28,988 nucleotides of DNA from Lachnospiraceae bacterium (GTDB taxonomy: Bacteria; Bacillota; Clostridia; Lachnospirales; Lachnospiraceae): positions 1-28,988 of the forward strand of contig DNUZ01000028.1 in assembly GCA_003507655.1 (NCBI GenBank). The letters are read 5' to 3'. The position numbers and the translations under genes are program-made. Positions within the stretch are counted from its first letter, which is position 1; each line of letters opens with the position of its first letter. Under the pieces are notes generated by a model, which made no database searches, was not told the origin of the DNA, and saw only the letters and a list, made by a program, of their open reading frames with translations. This document shows positions 16,558 through 25,115 of this stretch, piece by piece.

Positions 16558-17463
16558 CTACGACTTTCCCCGATATGCTTCGATCTCTTCTAAGTACATT
16601 TTTCCGAGCCTGCTAAGCGGCACTCCCTTTCTCGAAATATAGCCGATCATCATCTCTTCCTCGGAATCCAACGGTATCGCGCAGTATTCATCTCCGTTTA
16701 ATTCCTCACACACAATCCCGGAACAAAGTGTATAAGCATTTAGTCCTACCATCAGGTTCAAAAGCGTTGCGCGGTCATTTGCCTTGATGATCCGCTTATA
16801 ATCATAGGTGCTCAATACCTCTTCCGCAAAATAAAACGCATTATGGCTGCCCTGATCAAAAGACAGGCATGGATATTCCTCTAAATCCTCAAAAGTGATC
16901 TTCTCTTTTTTTGCAAGCGGATTGCCTCTCCACAGATAGACATAGGTCTTACATGGAAAAAGTTCGGTAAATTCCAGACCATTTTCCTTAAAGATCTTTA
17001 ACAGTACCTTCCGGTTAAAATCATCTAAATAGAGAATCCCAATCTCACTTTTAAAGAATTTGACATCCGAGATCACATCATAGGTCTTTGTCTCATGCAC
17101 GGCACACTCGTATTCATCCATGCCGATCTTTTTTACCAGTTCTACGAATGCTTTCACGGCAAAGGTGTAGTGCTGGGTGGAGACGCTGAATTTCTTCTTG
17201 ATCTCTTTTTTATCAATGTAGCGCTCCTCCATCAGGCGGTACTGCTCCATGACCTGTCTTGCATAGCCGATAAATTCATTGCCCTCCGGTGTCAGTGTAA
17301 TTCCCCGGCTGCTGCGGATGAACAGCTCCATTCCAAGCTCTTCTTCTAAGTCCCGGATAGAACTTGAAAGGCTCGGCTGCGAAATAAAAAGCTGCTTTGC
17401 CGCCTCATTCATCGATGTGCTGTCTGCAATTGTGATCGCGTATCGTAACTGCTGTAATGTCAT
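16558..17463 (-). CDS. LysR-family transcriptional regulator
   Basis: 301 residues. N-terminal winged helix (MTLQQLRYAITIADSTSMNEAAKQL, then FISQPSLSSSIRDLEEELG), linker helix, then a two-lobe effector domain from about 90. The protein resembles clostridial CysB/CysL/MetR-type regulators, but no specific one can be named. It is read in the same direction as, and directly before, metNIQ, making that importer a reasonable target. The start codon lies 3 bases after the tetR stop, with GAGG in the tetR end. Confidence 0.88.
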   Translation of the reverse strand: MTLQQLRYAITIADSTSMNEAAKQLFISQPSLSSSIRDLEEELGMELFIRSSRGITLTPEGNEFIGYARQVMEQYRLMEERYIDKKEIKKKFSVSTQHYTFAVKAFVELVKKIGMDEYECAVHETKTYDVISDVKFFKSEIGILYLDDFNRKVLLKIFKENGLEFTELFPCKTYVYLWRGNPLAKKEKITFEDLEEYPCLSFDQGSHNAFYFAEEVLSTYDYKRIIKANDRATLLNLMVGLNAYTLCSGIVCEELNGDEYCAIPLDSEEEMMIGYISRKGVPLSRLGKMYLEEIEAYRGKS

Positions 17464-17466
17464 TTT

Positions 17467-18054
17467 TTAACCTCGTCTTAATTCAATATCCAGCTTTCGG
17501 TCTGTGCGGAATCTTCCCAACGCTTTGTCAATATCCCCATGCGTCAGGATGTCCAGATGGCTGATCAGTCTTTTCGGCTCCTCTTTCATACCGCTTTCAA
17601 TCCATTCTAAAACCATTCCTACAAATCCGTATTTGTAAAAATGTGCAATAAATGCCTTGTCCTCTTCATCCACCACAATGCCTTCAGCCCGTTCATCAAT
17701 GACCCCTAACAGAAGTTTGTATGTAATATCATAAAGAAATCTCGTAAGGATTTCTCTACCCTCCGAATAGTAAACGTGCTTGATAAAGCTCTTATTCTCC
17801 CTGACATAGTCAAAGATCTGCAAATATCCCTGCTGCCATGTCGCATAGCTTCTCTTCCCCGACAGACTCTGTGTATTATCTGTCAAAAATGTCCATTCCA
17901 CCAGATCATAAATGTCTTTAAAATGATAATAAAACGTCTGGCGGTTGATGGCACTCGCCTCTACGATATCCACTACGGTTACTTTGTCTAAGGACTTCTC
18001 CTGCAAAATCTTTTTCAAGGTCTCCGACAATGTCCTCTTCGTTGTATGAGCCAT
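17467..18054 (-). CDS. TetR-family regulator, DhaS/TetR_C_7-like
   Basis: 195 residues. The N-terminal helix-turn-helix is KRTLSETLKKILQEKSLDKVTV and VDIVEASAINRQTFYYHFKDIYDLV. The C-terminal part resembles the group annotated as dihydroxyacetone-kinase regulators, which in many Firmicutes is attached to unrelated genes. It has a GAGGGGGA site 5 bases from the ATG and its own promoter, and is translationally coupled to the LysR gene. Ligand is unknown. Confidence 0.85.
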   Translation of the reverse strand: MAHTTKRTLSETLKKILQEKSLDKVTVVDIVEASAINRQTFYYHFKDIYDLVEWTFLTDNTQSLSGKRSYATWQQGYLQIFDYVRENKSFIKHVYYSEGREILTRFLYDITYKLLLGVIDERAEGIVVDEEDKAFIAHFYKYGFVGMVLEWIESGMKEEPKRLISHLDILTHGDIDKALGRFRTDRKLDIELRRG

Positions 18055-18126
18055 GAAAATCCCCCTCTACCCAGTACATTTTTTCTCCCCTTTTCCCATA
18101 ATATTTTTTACCATTTCCCTGCTTCT

Positions 18127-18156
18127 ATTATAACTTATCACAATACATTTATACAA
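18127..18156 (-). promoter_or_regulatory. tetR-lysR promoter
   Basis: On the minus strand TTGTAT (18151-18156), 18 bases, TATAAT (18127-18132). The -35 abuts the terminator of the flippase-like gene. Confidence 0.65.
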
Positions 18157-18179
18157 GAAAAAAGTGGGCGCACCCACTT
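18157..18179 (-). terminator. intrinsic terminator after the flippase-like gene
   Basis: On the minus strand AAGTGGG-TGCG-CCCACTT followed by TTTTCTT: a 7-bp stem, tight 4-base loop and T-rich tail. It ends the radical SAM/flippase transcript. Confidence 0.9.
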
Positions 18180-18244
18180 CTTCATTAAGCCTGTTTTATT
18201 CTAAAAACTTCCATAATACTGTTTAAAATAAAACTCTTTAAATT

Positions 18245-19258
18245 TTATGCTGCTTTTTCCGTACTCCTGTGTACCCGTCTCCACAGAACTACCACAACTG
18301 CTCCGATGACAAACGGCAATACAAAAGTTGCAAAACGATAAAGCAGTGCAACGGAGCCTGCTGCTCCGGTTCCTACGATCTTTGCTAACAGCATTGTCAG
18401 TACGAACTCCGAAGAACCGATCCCTGCCGGTGCCGGAATAACTGCTGCTAACATCATTGCCAAAGAGGTGACTGCCAGTCCCTGTGACAGTGTCAGCTTT
18501 CCTGTCTCTGCTAATATCAAAAACGGGATTCCATACCAGAATGTAAACTTTAACAGATTTTTCAGGATACATCCTGCGATCAGTCCGCCACGTTTTAATA
18601 AAGTTGCTGCCGCATCCTCTAAGATAGCACACTGTTCTTCTAACTTCTTCACCTGCTCTGTCAGCTTTCCGCTCCGGTTTAACTTGCGTACGATCCAGAG
18701 AAGTACCTCATGGAACTTCTTAGAACAGGCAAATAGCAGAAGTACTGCTGCGATGACAAAGGTGACACCAAAACCAATTAAAAGCGTCATATCATATTGA
18801 CTGTAATACTTTTGCATATAGCCCCAGTTGAGGATAAAGAAGATTCCCGCAAACAGTGCAATGCTGACCTTGTGCAGCATATACTCAATGGTATAGAGTC
18901 CTGTACCTTTTGAATATGGAACGCCTCTCTCATTGAAGTAATAGATTGCTGCTACGCCCGCTCCGCTTCCAAGGGTTGCCACCCGGTAAAAGGCTGCATA
19001 AAATGCACATTCTACACCCTGCCAGTATTTAAAATCAGGATTGTACACTTTTGCCAGCGAATAACTGATCCAGCCTTCCACCAGTTCATACATCACAGAA
19101 GCAATGCAAATGCCGGCAATGACAAGAAACGACGTCTCTTTCAACTGCGTTAAAATATCTCCTGCCGAATCCTTAAATGTATAGATAATAATCAGGATTA
19201 AGATCAGAACAAATAAAATCTTTCCTATTGTCTTTGCATGCTTCTTAATGACTCTCAC
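18245..19258 (-). CDS. LPG_synthase_TM (UPF0104) flippase-like membrane protein
   Basis: 337 residues with about eight hydrophobic helices. Family cues: the EGWISYSLAK and GSGAGVAAIYYFNERGVPYSKG segments and the C-terminal PAPAGIGSSEFVLTMLL motif shared by flippase-like domain proteins (the MprF membrane part and relatives). Such proteins move or transfer lipid-linked groups; this one lacks the cytoplasmic aminoacyl-transferase domain of MprF. The start is GTG at 19258 and its only Shine-Dalgarno (AAGGGG) overlaps the radical SAM stop, so it is probably translated by reinitiation. An ATT three codons later would be better spaced but is rare as a start. Confidence 0.8.
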   Translation of the reverse strand: MRVIKKHAKTIGKILFVLILILIIIYTFKDSAGDILTQLKETSFLVIAGICIASVMYELVEGWISYSLAKVYNPDFKYWQGVECAFYAAFYRVATLGSGAGVAAIYYFNERGVPYSKGTGLYTIEYMLHKVSIALFAGIFFILNWGYMQKYYSQYDMTLLIGFGVTFVIAAVLLLFACSKKFHEVLLWIVRKLNRSGKLTEQVKKLEEQCAILEDAAATLLKRGGLIAGCILKNLLKFTFWYGIPFLILAETGKLTLSQGLAVTSLAMMLAAVIPAPAGIGSSEFVLTMLLAKIVGTGAAGSVALLYRFATFVLPFVIGAVVVVLWRRVHRSTEKAA

Positions 19259-19261
19259 CCC

Positions 19262-20659
19262 TTATTTCTTTTTAAAGTTTGTATAACCACGCTGTCTGTA
19301 TGGATGTGCAGCCCACAGACGGTCTGCTGTTCCTTTCCACTCTTCTGCATAGTGCTCACATTTTCCGCAAAGATGCTCTACCGTCTCCGGCTGCTGCATA
19401 TCTGTGGATTTTGCTCCGGTCTCATGTACCATACGCTGTAAAATCTCAGGATTTTCAAGCATCGGACATGGTCTTAACATGTTATCGTTAAATGGCTGGT
19501 TATCTCTGTATGCCATGAATAACGGCTGTTTCAAACACTCTAATAATGATTTTTCACGGATGTTTGCTCCTGAATAATGAATGAATACGCAAGGCTCCAC
19601 ATCACCCTTTGGATTGATATGGCAGTAGTTTCTTCCTCCTGCAATACATCCTCCAACGAACTCTCCATCGTTCTGGAAGTCCATAACGTAGATTTCTTTT
19701 CCGCCTTCTCTTCCACGAACCTCACGGATTCTGTGGTAGATATATTCACGCTGCTCTTTTGTCGGCATCAGCTCCGGTGAAGCATCCATACCAACCGGCA
19801 TCAGATGGAAATACCATGCGAAACGGCTTCCGTGCTCGATCAGAAGATCAAAGAATTCATCGGATGTTACTGCATCCATGTTCTTGCGTGTATAACATAC
19901 GGAGTTACCGAACAGTAATCCGTTCTCATGTAACAGATCCATTGCATGAAGTACCTTTGCATAGACTCCGTCACCACGTCTGAAGTCATTGGTGTCCTCG
20001 AATCCCTCTAAACTGATAGATAAGGAAAGGTTGCCGACTCTCTTCATTTCATCACAGAATGCCTGGTCTATTAAAGTTCCGTTTGTGTAACAGTGGAATG
20101 CCACATCATTATGTTTTTCACAGAGCTTAATAACATCTGCTTTACGAACCAGCGGCTCTCCACCGGTCATCATGTAGAAGTAAATACCCAGTTCTTTTCC
20201 CTGAGTTACAATGCTGTCAAGCTCTTCAAATGTCAGGTTTAATTTATGTCCGTACTCGGCTGCCCAGCATCCTGTACAGTGTAAGTTGCAGGCACTGGTT
20301 GGGTCCATTAAGATCAGCCATGGAATGTTGCAGTCATGTACTTCTCTCATCTTACGAATGGTTTTTGTGCCATAGAAGGCTGCCTGATATCCAAGATTTA
20401 ATGCTGTCATCTTAGCAACGTGTGGATCTGTCTCATCTAACAGACGGTTTACATAACGCATCCATTTGTGATCCGGATTCTTGATCATTGCACGCGCACC
20501 TTCGTATGCCTCTTTGGTAAAGTTGTCTCCCATGAACTTCTCTGTCAGGTCCACAATCTCTAATAAGCCTTTTTCTCTGTCCTTATTAATTCTTCTCAGT
20601 GCAACGTCAATTGCTGCGCTAAACGCTTTTCTTTCAAGCTGCTCTGCTAATTTTGCCAT
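19262..20659 (-). CDS. radical SAM/SPASM-type enzyme
   Basis: 465 residues from the ATG at 20659 (GGAGGA 6 bases upstream); the ORF opens at 20719 but that part has no ribosome site. Residues 1-110 form a helical extension. The radical SAM core starts with CNLHCTGC (Cys124, 128, 131), the CX3CX2C that binds the [4Fe-4S] cluster, and has TGGEP (165-169). The C-terminal part has seven further cysteines (338, 346, 357, 375, 398, 431, 434) as in SPASM/auxiliary-cluster enzymes. No precursor peptide gene is visible beside it. The next gene, 3 bases on, encodes a flippase-like membrane protein, so a lipid or cell-surface substrate is possible. The reaction is unknown. Confidence 0.85.
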   Translation of the reverse strand: MAKLAEQLERKAFSAAIDVALRRINKDREKGLLEIVDLTEKFMGDNFTKEAYEGARAMIKNPDHKWMRYVNRLLDETDPHVAKMTALNLGYQAAFYGTKTIRKMREVHDCNIPWLILMDPTSACNLHCTGCWAAEYGHKLNLTFEELDSIVTQGKELGIYFYMMTGGEPLVRKADVIKLCEKHNDVAFHCYTNGTLIDQAFCDEMKRVGNLSLSISLEGFEDTNDFRRGDGVYAKVLHAMDLLHENGLLFGNSVCYTRKNMDAVTSDEFFDLLIEHGSRFAWYFHLMPVGMDASPELMPTKEQREYIYHRIREVRGREGGKEIYVMDFQNDGEFVGGCIAGGRNYCHINPKGDVEPCVFIHYSGANIREKSLLECLKQPLFMAYRDNQPFNDNMLRPCPMLENPEILQRMVHETGAKSTDMQQPETVEHLCGKCEHYAEEWKGTADRLWAAHPYRQRGYTNFKKK

Positions 20660-20762
20660 TTTTATTCCTCCACTCTTTTGTTCTAATTCCCTTTTACACA
20701 AAAGTATAAAAACTTTCACTTTTTATGAACATATGCAAAAGCGAACTCCTGTATTTTTTCCT

Positions 20763-20786
20763 TATACAAATTTCTCTTTTTGTATA
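20763..20786. repeat. inverted repeat upstream of the radical SAM gene
   Basis: TATACAAA (20763-20770) and TTTGTATA (20779-20786) form perfect 8-bp arms around 8 bases. It lies about 105 bases before the radical SAM start, in the 166-bp gap after the dehydrogenase gene. There is no T-run on either side as needed for a terminator, so an operator is the better reading. No convincing promoter could be fixed in this gap. Confidence 0.5.
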
Positions 20787-20825
20787 CGTTCTAAAGCAGA
20801 ATATCCTATCTGTTCACTATGATTT

Positions 20826-21761
20826 CTACAGATGAAAAAATTCCTTGATCTGCTCCTCTATGATCTTCATTAAGCGGGTTCTTGCTTCCACACTTGCCCA
20901 TGCGATGTGTGGTGTGATCAACAGTTTGTTGCTATCTTTGATCTTTGCAAGCGGATTCTCTTTGCTCATCGGTTCTTCTTTGAGCACATCTAATCCTGCT
21001 GCTGCAATTTCCCCATTTTCCAAAGCCTCGTATAAATCCTGCTCTACGACGATCGGGCCTCTTCCTACATTAATGAAAATGGCAGACCGCTTCATTTTAG
21101 CAAAAGCCTCCGCATTTATCAAGCCTAATGTTGCGTCGGTCAATGGTGCATGTACCGAGATAATATCGGATTTTGTCAATAAGGTGTCCCAATCTGCACG
21201 CTCATAATCTTTCTGCTGATTTTTTCCGGTTGTGGAGTAATAGATGACGTGGCAGCCGAAAAGTCCTGCTATGTCCGCCACTCTTCTTCCAATCGTTCCC
21301 ATTCCAATGATTCCCCATGTTTTTCCGTTCAATTCATGGAATGCTTTTTCAAAATGGGTAAACAGTACATCGTCCATATATTTTCCACTCTTTACATAGG
21401 TATCATAATAAGGAAGATGTTCCATCAGATAAAACAAAAGTGCAAAGGTGTGCTGTGCCACTGTCTCGGTTGAATAGCCTGCCACATTTCTCCATGCGAT
21501 CCCACGTTTTTCCAGATAATCTTTGTCTAAATTATCGGTTCCGGTTGCAGTGACGCAGACTAACTTCAAATGCTCTGCCCCTCCGATCGTCTCTTCGTTG
21601 ACTGGCACCTTGTTCAGAATGATGACATCTGCATCTTTTGTACGCTCTGCCGCCTGTTCCTTTGTGGAAAATCCATACTTTACGACTTCTCCAAGCTGTT
21701 CATAGCCGCTTAAGTCCAGATCTTCTCCTATGGTCTTTGCATCTAAAAATACAATTTTCAT
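20826..21761 (-). CDS. D-2-hydroxyacid dehydrogenase (glycerate dehydrogenase-like)
   Basis: 311 residues. NAD-binding GIIGMGTIGRRVA (about 150-162), catalytic Arg in NVGRGPIV, Glu in DVLKEEP and His in TPHIAWAS: the full Arg/Glu/His set. It reduces a 2-keto acid such as hydroxypyruvate; the substrate cannot be fixed. No C-terminal ACT domain is present, so it is not a regulated SerA. It starts 2 bases after the nfeD stop with GAGGAAG upstream, forming the end of a proC-nfeD transcript. Confidence 0.9.
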   Translation of the reverse strand: MKIVFLDAKTIGEDLDLSGYEQLGEVVKYGFSTKEQAAERTKDADVIILNKVPVNEETIGGAEHLKLVCVTATGTDNLDKDYLEKRGIAWRNVAGYSTETVAQHTFALLFYLMEHLPYYDTYVKSGKYMDDVLFTHFEKAFHELNGKTWGIIGMGTIGRRVADIAGLFGCHVIYYSTTGKNQQKDYERADWDTLLTKSDIISVHAPLTDATLGLINAEAFAKMKRSAIFINVGRGPIVVEQDLYEALENGEIAAAGLDVLKEEPMSKENPLAKIKDSNKLLITPHIAWASVEARTRLMKIIEEQIKEFFHL

Positions 21762-21763
21762 TT

Positions 21764-22207
21764 CTACACTTCCTCTTTCTTCCGTAAGATTAACTTCACG
21801 CCCTCAATACCTGTAACTTCCGCTGAGTCCTCCGGTTCAAAAGTAACCTCTTCTTTTTCAGAACGTGCCGTCCACTCCATTCCGTTATACATTGCTTTTC
21901 CGGTACCTTTGAGATTGTCTACACGCTCGATGACCCGCACATCCTTCCCCAGTGCCTCTTCGTAATTCGTCCTTACCTTCTTTGGCTGGATATATTTCAT
22001 CGCCCACGGTCTGGTAAAGTACAGCATCAACAGGGAAACAGCTAAAAATACCACTGCCTGTAACCAAATCGGTCCCCCTGCCACCGATACGATGACTGCC
22101 GCTAATGCACCGCCTGCAAACCAGATGCAGGTCAGTCCGACCGTAATTAATTCTATTACTAAGAGTACTACCATCAATACGAGCCAGAAAATCAATTCTT
22201 TTTCCAT
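21764..22207 (-). CDS. NfeD-family membrane protein
   Basis: 147 residues. Hydrophobic segments occupy about the first 65 residues (FWLVLMVVLLVIELIT; WFAGGALAAVIVSVAGG; AVVFLAVSLLMLYF). They are followed by the OB-fold NfeD domain (GKDVRVIERVDNLKGTGKAMYNGMEWTARS). NfeD proteins usually pair with flotillin-like SPFH proteins; none is next to it here. Short form, without the N-terminal ClpP-like protease. Confidence 0.9.
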   Translation of the reverse strand: MEKELIFWLVLMVVLLVIELITVGLTCIWFAGGALAAVIVSVAGGPIWLQAVVFLAVSLLMLYFTRPWAMKYIQPKKVRTNYEEALGKDVRVIERVDNLKGTGKAMYNGMEWTARSEKEEVTFEPEDSAEVTGIEGVKLILRKKEEV

Positions 22208-22243
22208 AGTCTGTCTGCCCCTTTCTGTTACCTGTTTCCTGCT

Positions 22244-23038
22244 TTACATGCTTCTGGATTTCTCAATACATGCCTCTACCGCATCCATGACGGAAGCACG
22301 GAATCCTGTCTCCTCTAATACTTTTACTGCCTGAATCGTTGTTCCTGCCGGGGAGCATACCATGTCTTTTAACTCTCCCGGATGTTTTCCGGTCTCTAAT
22401 ACCATCTTAGCACTTCCTAAGACTGCCTGTGCTGCAAATTCGTATGCCAACGCTCTTGGCATTCCCTCTGCAACTGCTTCGTCTGCCATTGCTTCAATAA
22501 ACATAAATACATATGCCGGAGAACTTCCGCTGATGCCTACCACGGTGTCTAAAAGATTTTCCGGAACCTGATATGCTCTGCCAAAGCTGCCTAAGATCGC
22601 AGCCGCCTGTGCCTGCTCCTCTTCACTTACTAACTTGTAACAGCAGAATCCGGTACAGCCCTCACCTACCAGTGCCGGTGTATTTGGCATACAACGGACG
22701 AGTTTTAACTCTCTACCAAAATGCTCCATGATCCATTCCATGGTCTTGCCCGGTGCGATTGAGATGATCAGTGTCTCTTCACGGACTGCGCCTTTGATCT
22801 CTGCAATGACTTCCGGGAAAAACTGTGGTTTTACTGCAAGGATCAGCACATCTGCTGCCTGTGCCACTTCGAGATTATCCGTTGTAGTATGTATTCCAAA
22901 TATTTTTGCCGCTTTTTGAACGGAATCCTCTGATTTGTCAGAGCCGATGATGTCCTCTGCAGAATACAGTTCTTTTTTTAAGATTCCTCCGATCATGGCA
23001 CTTGCCATATTACCTAAACCAATAAATCCAATTTTCAT
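22244..23038 (-). CDS. proC: pyrroline-5-carboxylate reductase
   Basis: 264 residues. Opens KIGFIGLGNMASAMIGG (NAD(P)-binding) and holds VRCMPNTPALVGEGCTGF and the C-terminal GISGSSPAYVFMFIEAMADEAV segment followed by KDMVCSPAGTTIQA, all diagnostic of ProC. It makes proline from P5C with NADPH. AGGAGG lies 7 bases before the ATG. First gene of a proC-nfeD-dehydrogenase run. Confidence 0.96.
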   Translation of the reverse strand: MKIGFIGLGNMASAMIGGILKKELYSAEDIIGSDKSEDSVQKAAKIFGIHTTTDNLEVAQAADVLILAVKPQFFPEVIAEIKGAVREETLIISIAPGKTMEWIMEHFGRELKLVRCMPNTPALVGEGCTGFCCYKLVSEEEQAQAAAILGSFGRAYQVPENLLDTVVGISGSSPAYVFMFIEAMADEAVAEGMPRALAYEFAAQAVLGSAKMVLETGKHPGELKDMVCSPAGTTIQAVKVLEETGFRASVMDAVEACIEKSRSM

Positions 23039-23093
23039 TTTTATTCCTCCTCGTCTATGATCCTATTGTTCATTCCTATCCTTTTTGTTCCTT

Positions 23094-23122
23094 ATCATAC
23101 TAAATTCCGCTGCAAATTTCAA
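23094..23122 (-). promoter_or_regulatory. proC promoter
   Basis: On the minus strand TTGAAA (23117-23122), 17 bases, TATGAT (23094-23099), about 55 bases before the ATG. It diverges from the kdpDE promoter. Confidence 0.7.
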
Positions 23123-23144
23123 TACTGCCGCATTTTTTGAAAAT

Positions 23145-23161
23145 TTAACAAAATCTTAACC
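23145..23161 (+). promoter_or_regulatory. OmpR/PhoB-type direct repeat before kdpDE
   Basis: TTAACA-N5-TTAACC: two half sites 11 bases apart, one helical turn, the spacing bound by OmpR/PhoB-family dimers. It ends 9 bases before the -35 of the kdpDE promoter. A similar pair occurs at 25271-25287. Autoregulation by the KdpE-like protein is inferred. Confidence 0.5.
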
Positions 23162-23170
23162 TTCTCCTGC

Positions 23171-23199
23171 TTGATGTTTATTTCACGGATTGGCATAAT
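23171..23199 (+). promoter_or_regulatory. kdpDE promoter
   Basis: TTGATG (23171-23176), 17 bases, CATAAT (23194-23199), 40 bases before the ATG at 23240. This supports the later start of the kinase gene, since the longer ORF reading begins inside this promoter. Confidence 0.6.
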
Positions 23200-23239
23200 G
23201 GGAATTAGTACATTTTTTGATATCAGGGGACTATTACAT

Positions 23240-24319
23240 ATGAACGATTTATTTTCCGTTTTGAAAAAAAATAATTATTTTGTTACATTCTTTTTTCTGG
23301 CAGTATGCACACTTGTAGCATTTTTATTTGCGCATGTGATCCCGGGCAATTCTCCGAATATTGCACTGGTCTATATTTTAGGGCTGATCCTGATCGCAAG
23401 GCACACCGATGGCTACCGATATGGTATTTTTGCCGCACTCTTTTGTGTCATCAGCATCAACTATTTTTTTACTTATCCCTATTTTAAGTTAAATTTTACC
23501 CTGTCAGGATATCCGGTTACCTTTATCGGTATGCTGACGATCACCATTATTACCAGTGCCACCACCACCCGTTTGAAAAAACAGGCGCTTCTGATCTCAG
23601 AACGAGAAAAGGTCTTAGTGGAAGCTGACAAGGAAAAAATGAAAGCAAATCTCCTGCGGGCGATCTCCCATGATCTGCGTACTCCTTTAACGAGCATTAT
23701 CGGAGCCGCTTCTTCTTATACAGAGAACTCGAACCATCTGACCGAAGAAGAGAAAACAGAACTTGTCACACAGATCAACGACGATGCGAACTGGCTTTTA
23801 AATATGGTAGAAAATCTTCTGACCGTCACACGGATACAGAACGATGAAAGCCATGTCTCCACCTCTCTTGAGGTTGTGGAAGAGGTCGTATCGGAGGCAG
23901 TACAACGGTTACGCAAACGTATCCCTCATGCTAAGATCAACGTTTCGATACCGGAGGCTTTTCTTATGGTCCCGATGGACCCGCTTTTAATCGAACAGGT
24001 CATTATGAACCTTTTAGAAAATGCCGTTATCCATTCCGAAAGCAAACAGGCGGTGGATCTTGTTGTTACGGATTCTTCGGACTCCGTAACCTTTCATGTG
24101 ATCGATTACGGAAAAGGTCTTGATGAAGATAAAATTCCTTCTCTTTTTGAGGGACAGTCCGCTTCCGGTTCTTCGGACTCCCACAAGGGTATGGGCATTG
24201 GTCTTTCGATCTGTAAAACGATCATTCAGGCACACAACGGAACGATCTGTGCTTTTAATCACGAAAACGGTGCAGAGTTCTCATTCACACTTCCAAAGGA
24301 GGGCATTCATGAATCCTAA
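23240..24319 (+). CDS. kdpD: KdpD-like sensor histidine kinase (short form)
   Basis: 359 residues from the ATG at 23240 (AGGGGA 9 bases upstream). Residues about 14-110 form the four-helix DUF4118 membrane domain of KdpD. Then come HisKA with His144 in AISHDLRTPLTS and an HATPase with Asn261 (LLENAVIHS), DYGKG (289-293) and MGIGLSICKTII (318-329). The large N-terminal KdpD/Usp part of the E. coli protein (about 400 residues) is absent. It overlaps the regulator gene by 11 bases. No kdpABC genes follow, so the input may be potassium or cell-envelope related, but the output target is not obvious. Confidence 0.88.
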   Translation: MNDLFSVLKKNNYFVTFFFLAVCTLVAFLFAHVIPGNSPNIALVYILGLILIARHTDGYRYGIFAALFCVISINYFFTYPYFKLNFTLSGYPVTFIGMLTITIITSATTTRLKKQALLISEREKVLVEADKEKMKANLLRAISHDLRTPLTSIIGAASSYTENSNHLTEEEKTELVTQINDDANWLLNMVENLLTVTRIQNDESHVSTSLEVVEEVVSEAVQRLRKRIPHAKINVSIPEAFLMVPMDPLLIEQVIMNLLENAVIHSESKQAVDLVVTDSSDSVTFHVIDYGKGLDEDKIPSLFEGQSASGSSDSHKGMGIGLSICKTIIQAHNGTICAFNHENGAEFSFTLPKEGIHES

Positions 24320-25019
24320 ATTTTCTGTTTTAATTATTGAAGATGAAACACATATTTTGAACTTTATGCGTAAGATTTTAACCAGCCATGATTATAAAGT
24401 CCTTTCTGCGAATACCGGCAAAGCAGGACTCGAGATCATCTCTTCCCAATGTCCGGATATCATCCTTTTAGATCTGGGACTTCCTGACATTGACGGTGTA
24501 GATATCATTAAGAAAGTCAGAGAGTGGTCGAGCTGCCCGATCATCGTTATTTCCGCAAGAACCTCTGAACGGGAAAAGGTGCTTGCACTGGATCTTGGTG
24601 CAGATGACTATATCACCAAACCTTTTGGTACTTCCGAACTGCTTGCAAGGATCCGTACCTCCCTACGTCACAGCAATAAGATGAATACGGATTCTCCGAT
24701 GTTTATCAAGCCTTATCATGCAAAAGATCTGACGATTGATTTTTCTAAACGCCTGATCCTGCTGCATGAACAGGAGATCCACCTGACACCGATCGAATAT
24801 AAGATTGTTGCCTGCCTTGCGAAAAACTCCGGCAAAGTGGTCACCTATTCTTCGATCATGTCGGATGTCTGGGGACCATATACCGATACGGACAACAAGA
24901 TCCTGCGTGTAAACATGGCAAATATCCGCAGAAAATTAGAGACCAATCCTGCCGAGCCAACCTATATCTTTACGGAACTTGGCGTTGGATACAGAATGAA
25001 AGAGGATGAGTCGGAATAG
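24309..25019 (+). CDS. kdpE: KdpE-like response regulator (OmpR/PhoB family)
   Basis: 236 residues from the ATG at 24309 (AAAGGAGGGC upstream, inside kdpD). Receiver domain with acidic pair Glu11/Asp12, phospho-acceptor Asp55 (ILLDLGLPD), Ser82/Thr85 region (VISART) and Lys104 (YITKPF). The C-terminal winged helix ends in VNMANIRRKLE and TELGVGYRM. All active-site residues are present. Partner of the kinase encoded just upstream. The ORF can be extended to 24120 only in another frame of kdpD. Confidence 0.93.
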   Translation: MNPKFSVLIIEDETHILNFMRKILTSHDYKVLSANTGKAGLEIISSQCPDIILLDLGLPDIDGVDIIKKVREWSSCPIIVISARTSEREKVLALDLGADDYITKPFGTSELLARIRTSLRHSNKMNTDSPMFIKPYHAKDLTIDFSKRLILLHEQEIHLTPIEYKIVACLAKNSGKVVTYSSIMSDVWGPYTDTDNKILRVNMANIRRKLETNPAEPTYIFTELGVGYRMKEDESE

Positions 25020-25039
25020 TATTCCGCTCATCCTCTTTC
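24998..25039 (+). terminator. hairpin overlapping the end of kdpE
   Basis: GAAAGAGGATGAG-t-CGGAAT, a 3-base loop, ATTCCG-c-TCATCCTCTTTC: a 19-bp stem with one mismatch that includes the last codons and the stop. The downstream stretch is pyrimidine-rich (CATCTTCTTC) without a clean T-run. Confidence 0.75.
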
Positions 25040-25115
25040 ATCTTCTTCATTCTGTTTCCATATGTACAGCCTTTATCTTTGTACATCTTTCTTTGTATTA
25101 CCCAATATCTTCATT

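Noticed and set aside
22244..25019. Complete kdp potassium-uptake operon
   Set aside because: Only the kinase and regulator are present; no kdpA, kdpB or kdpC reading frames occur in the window.
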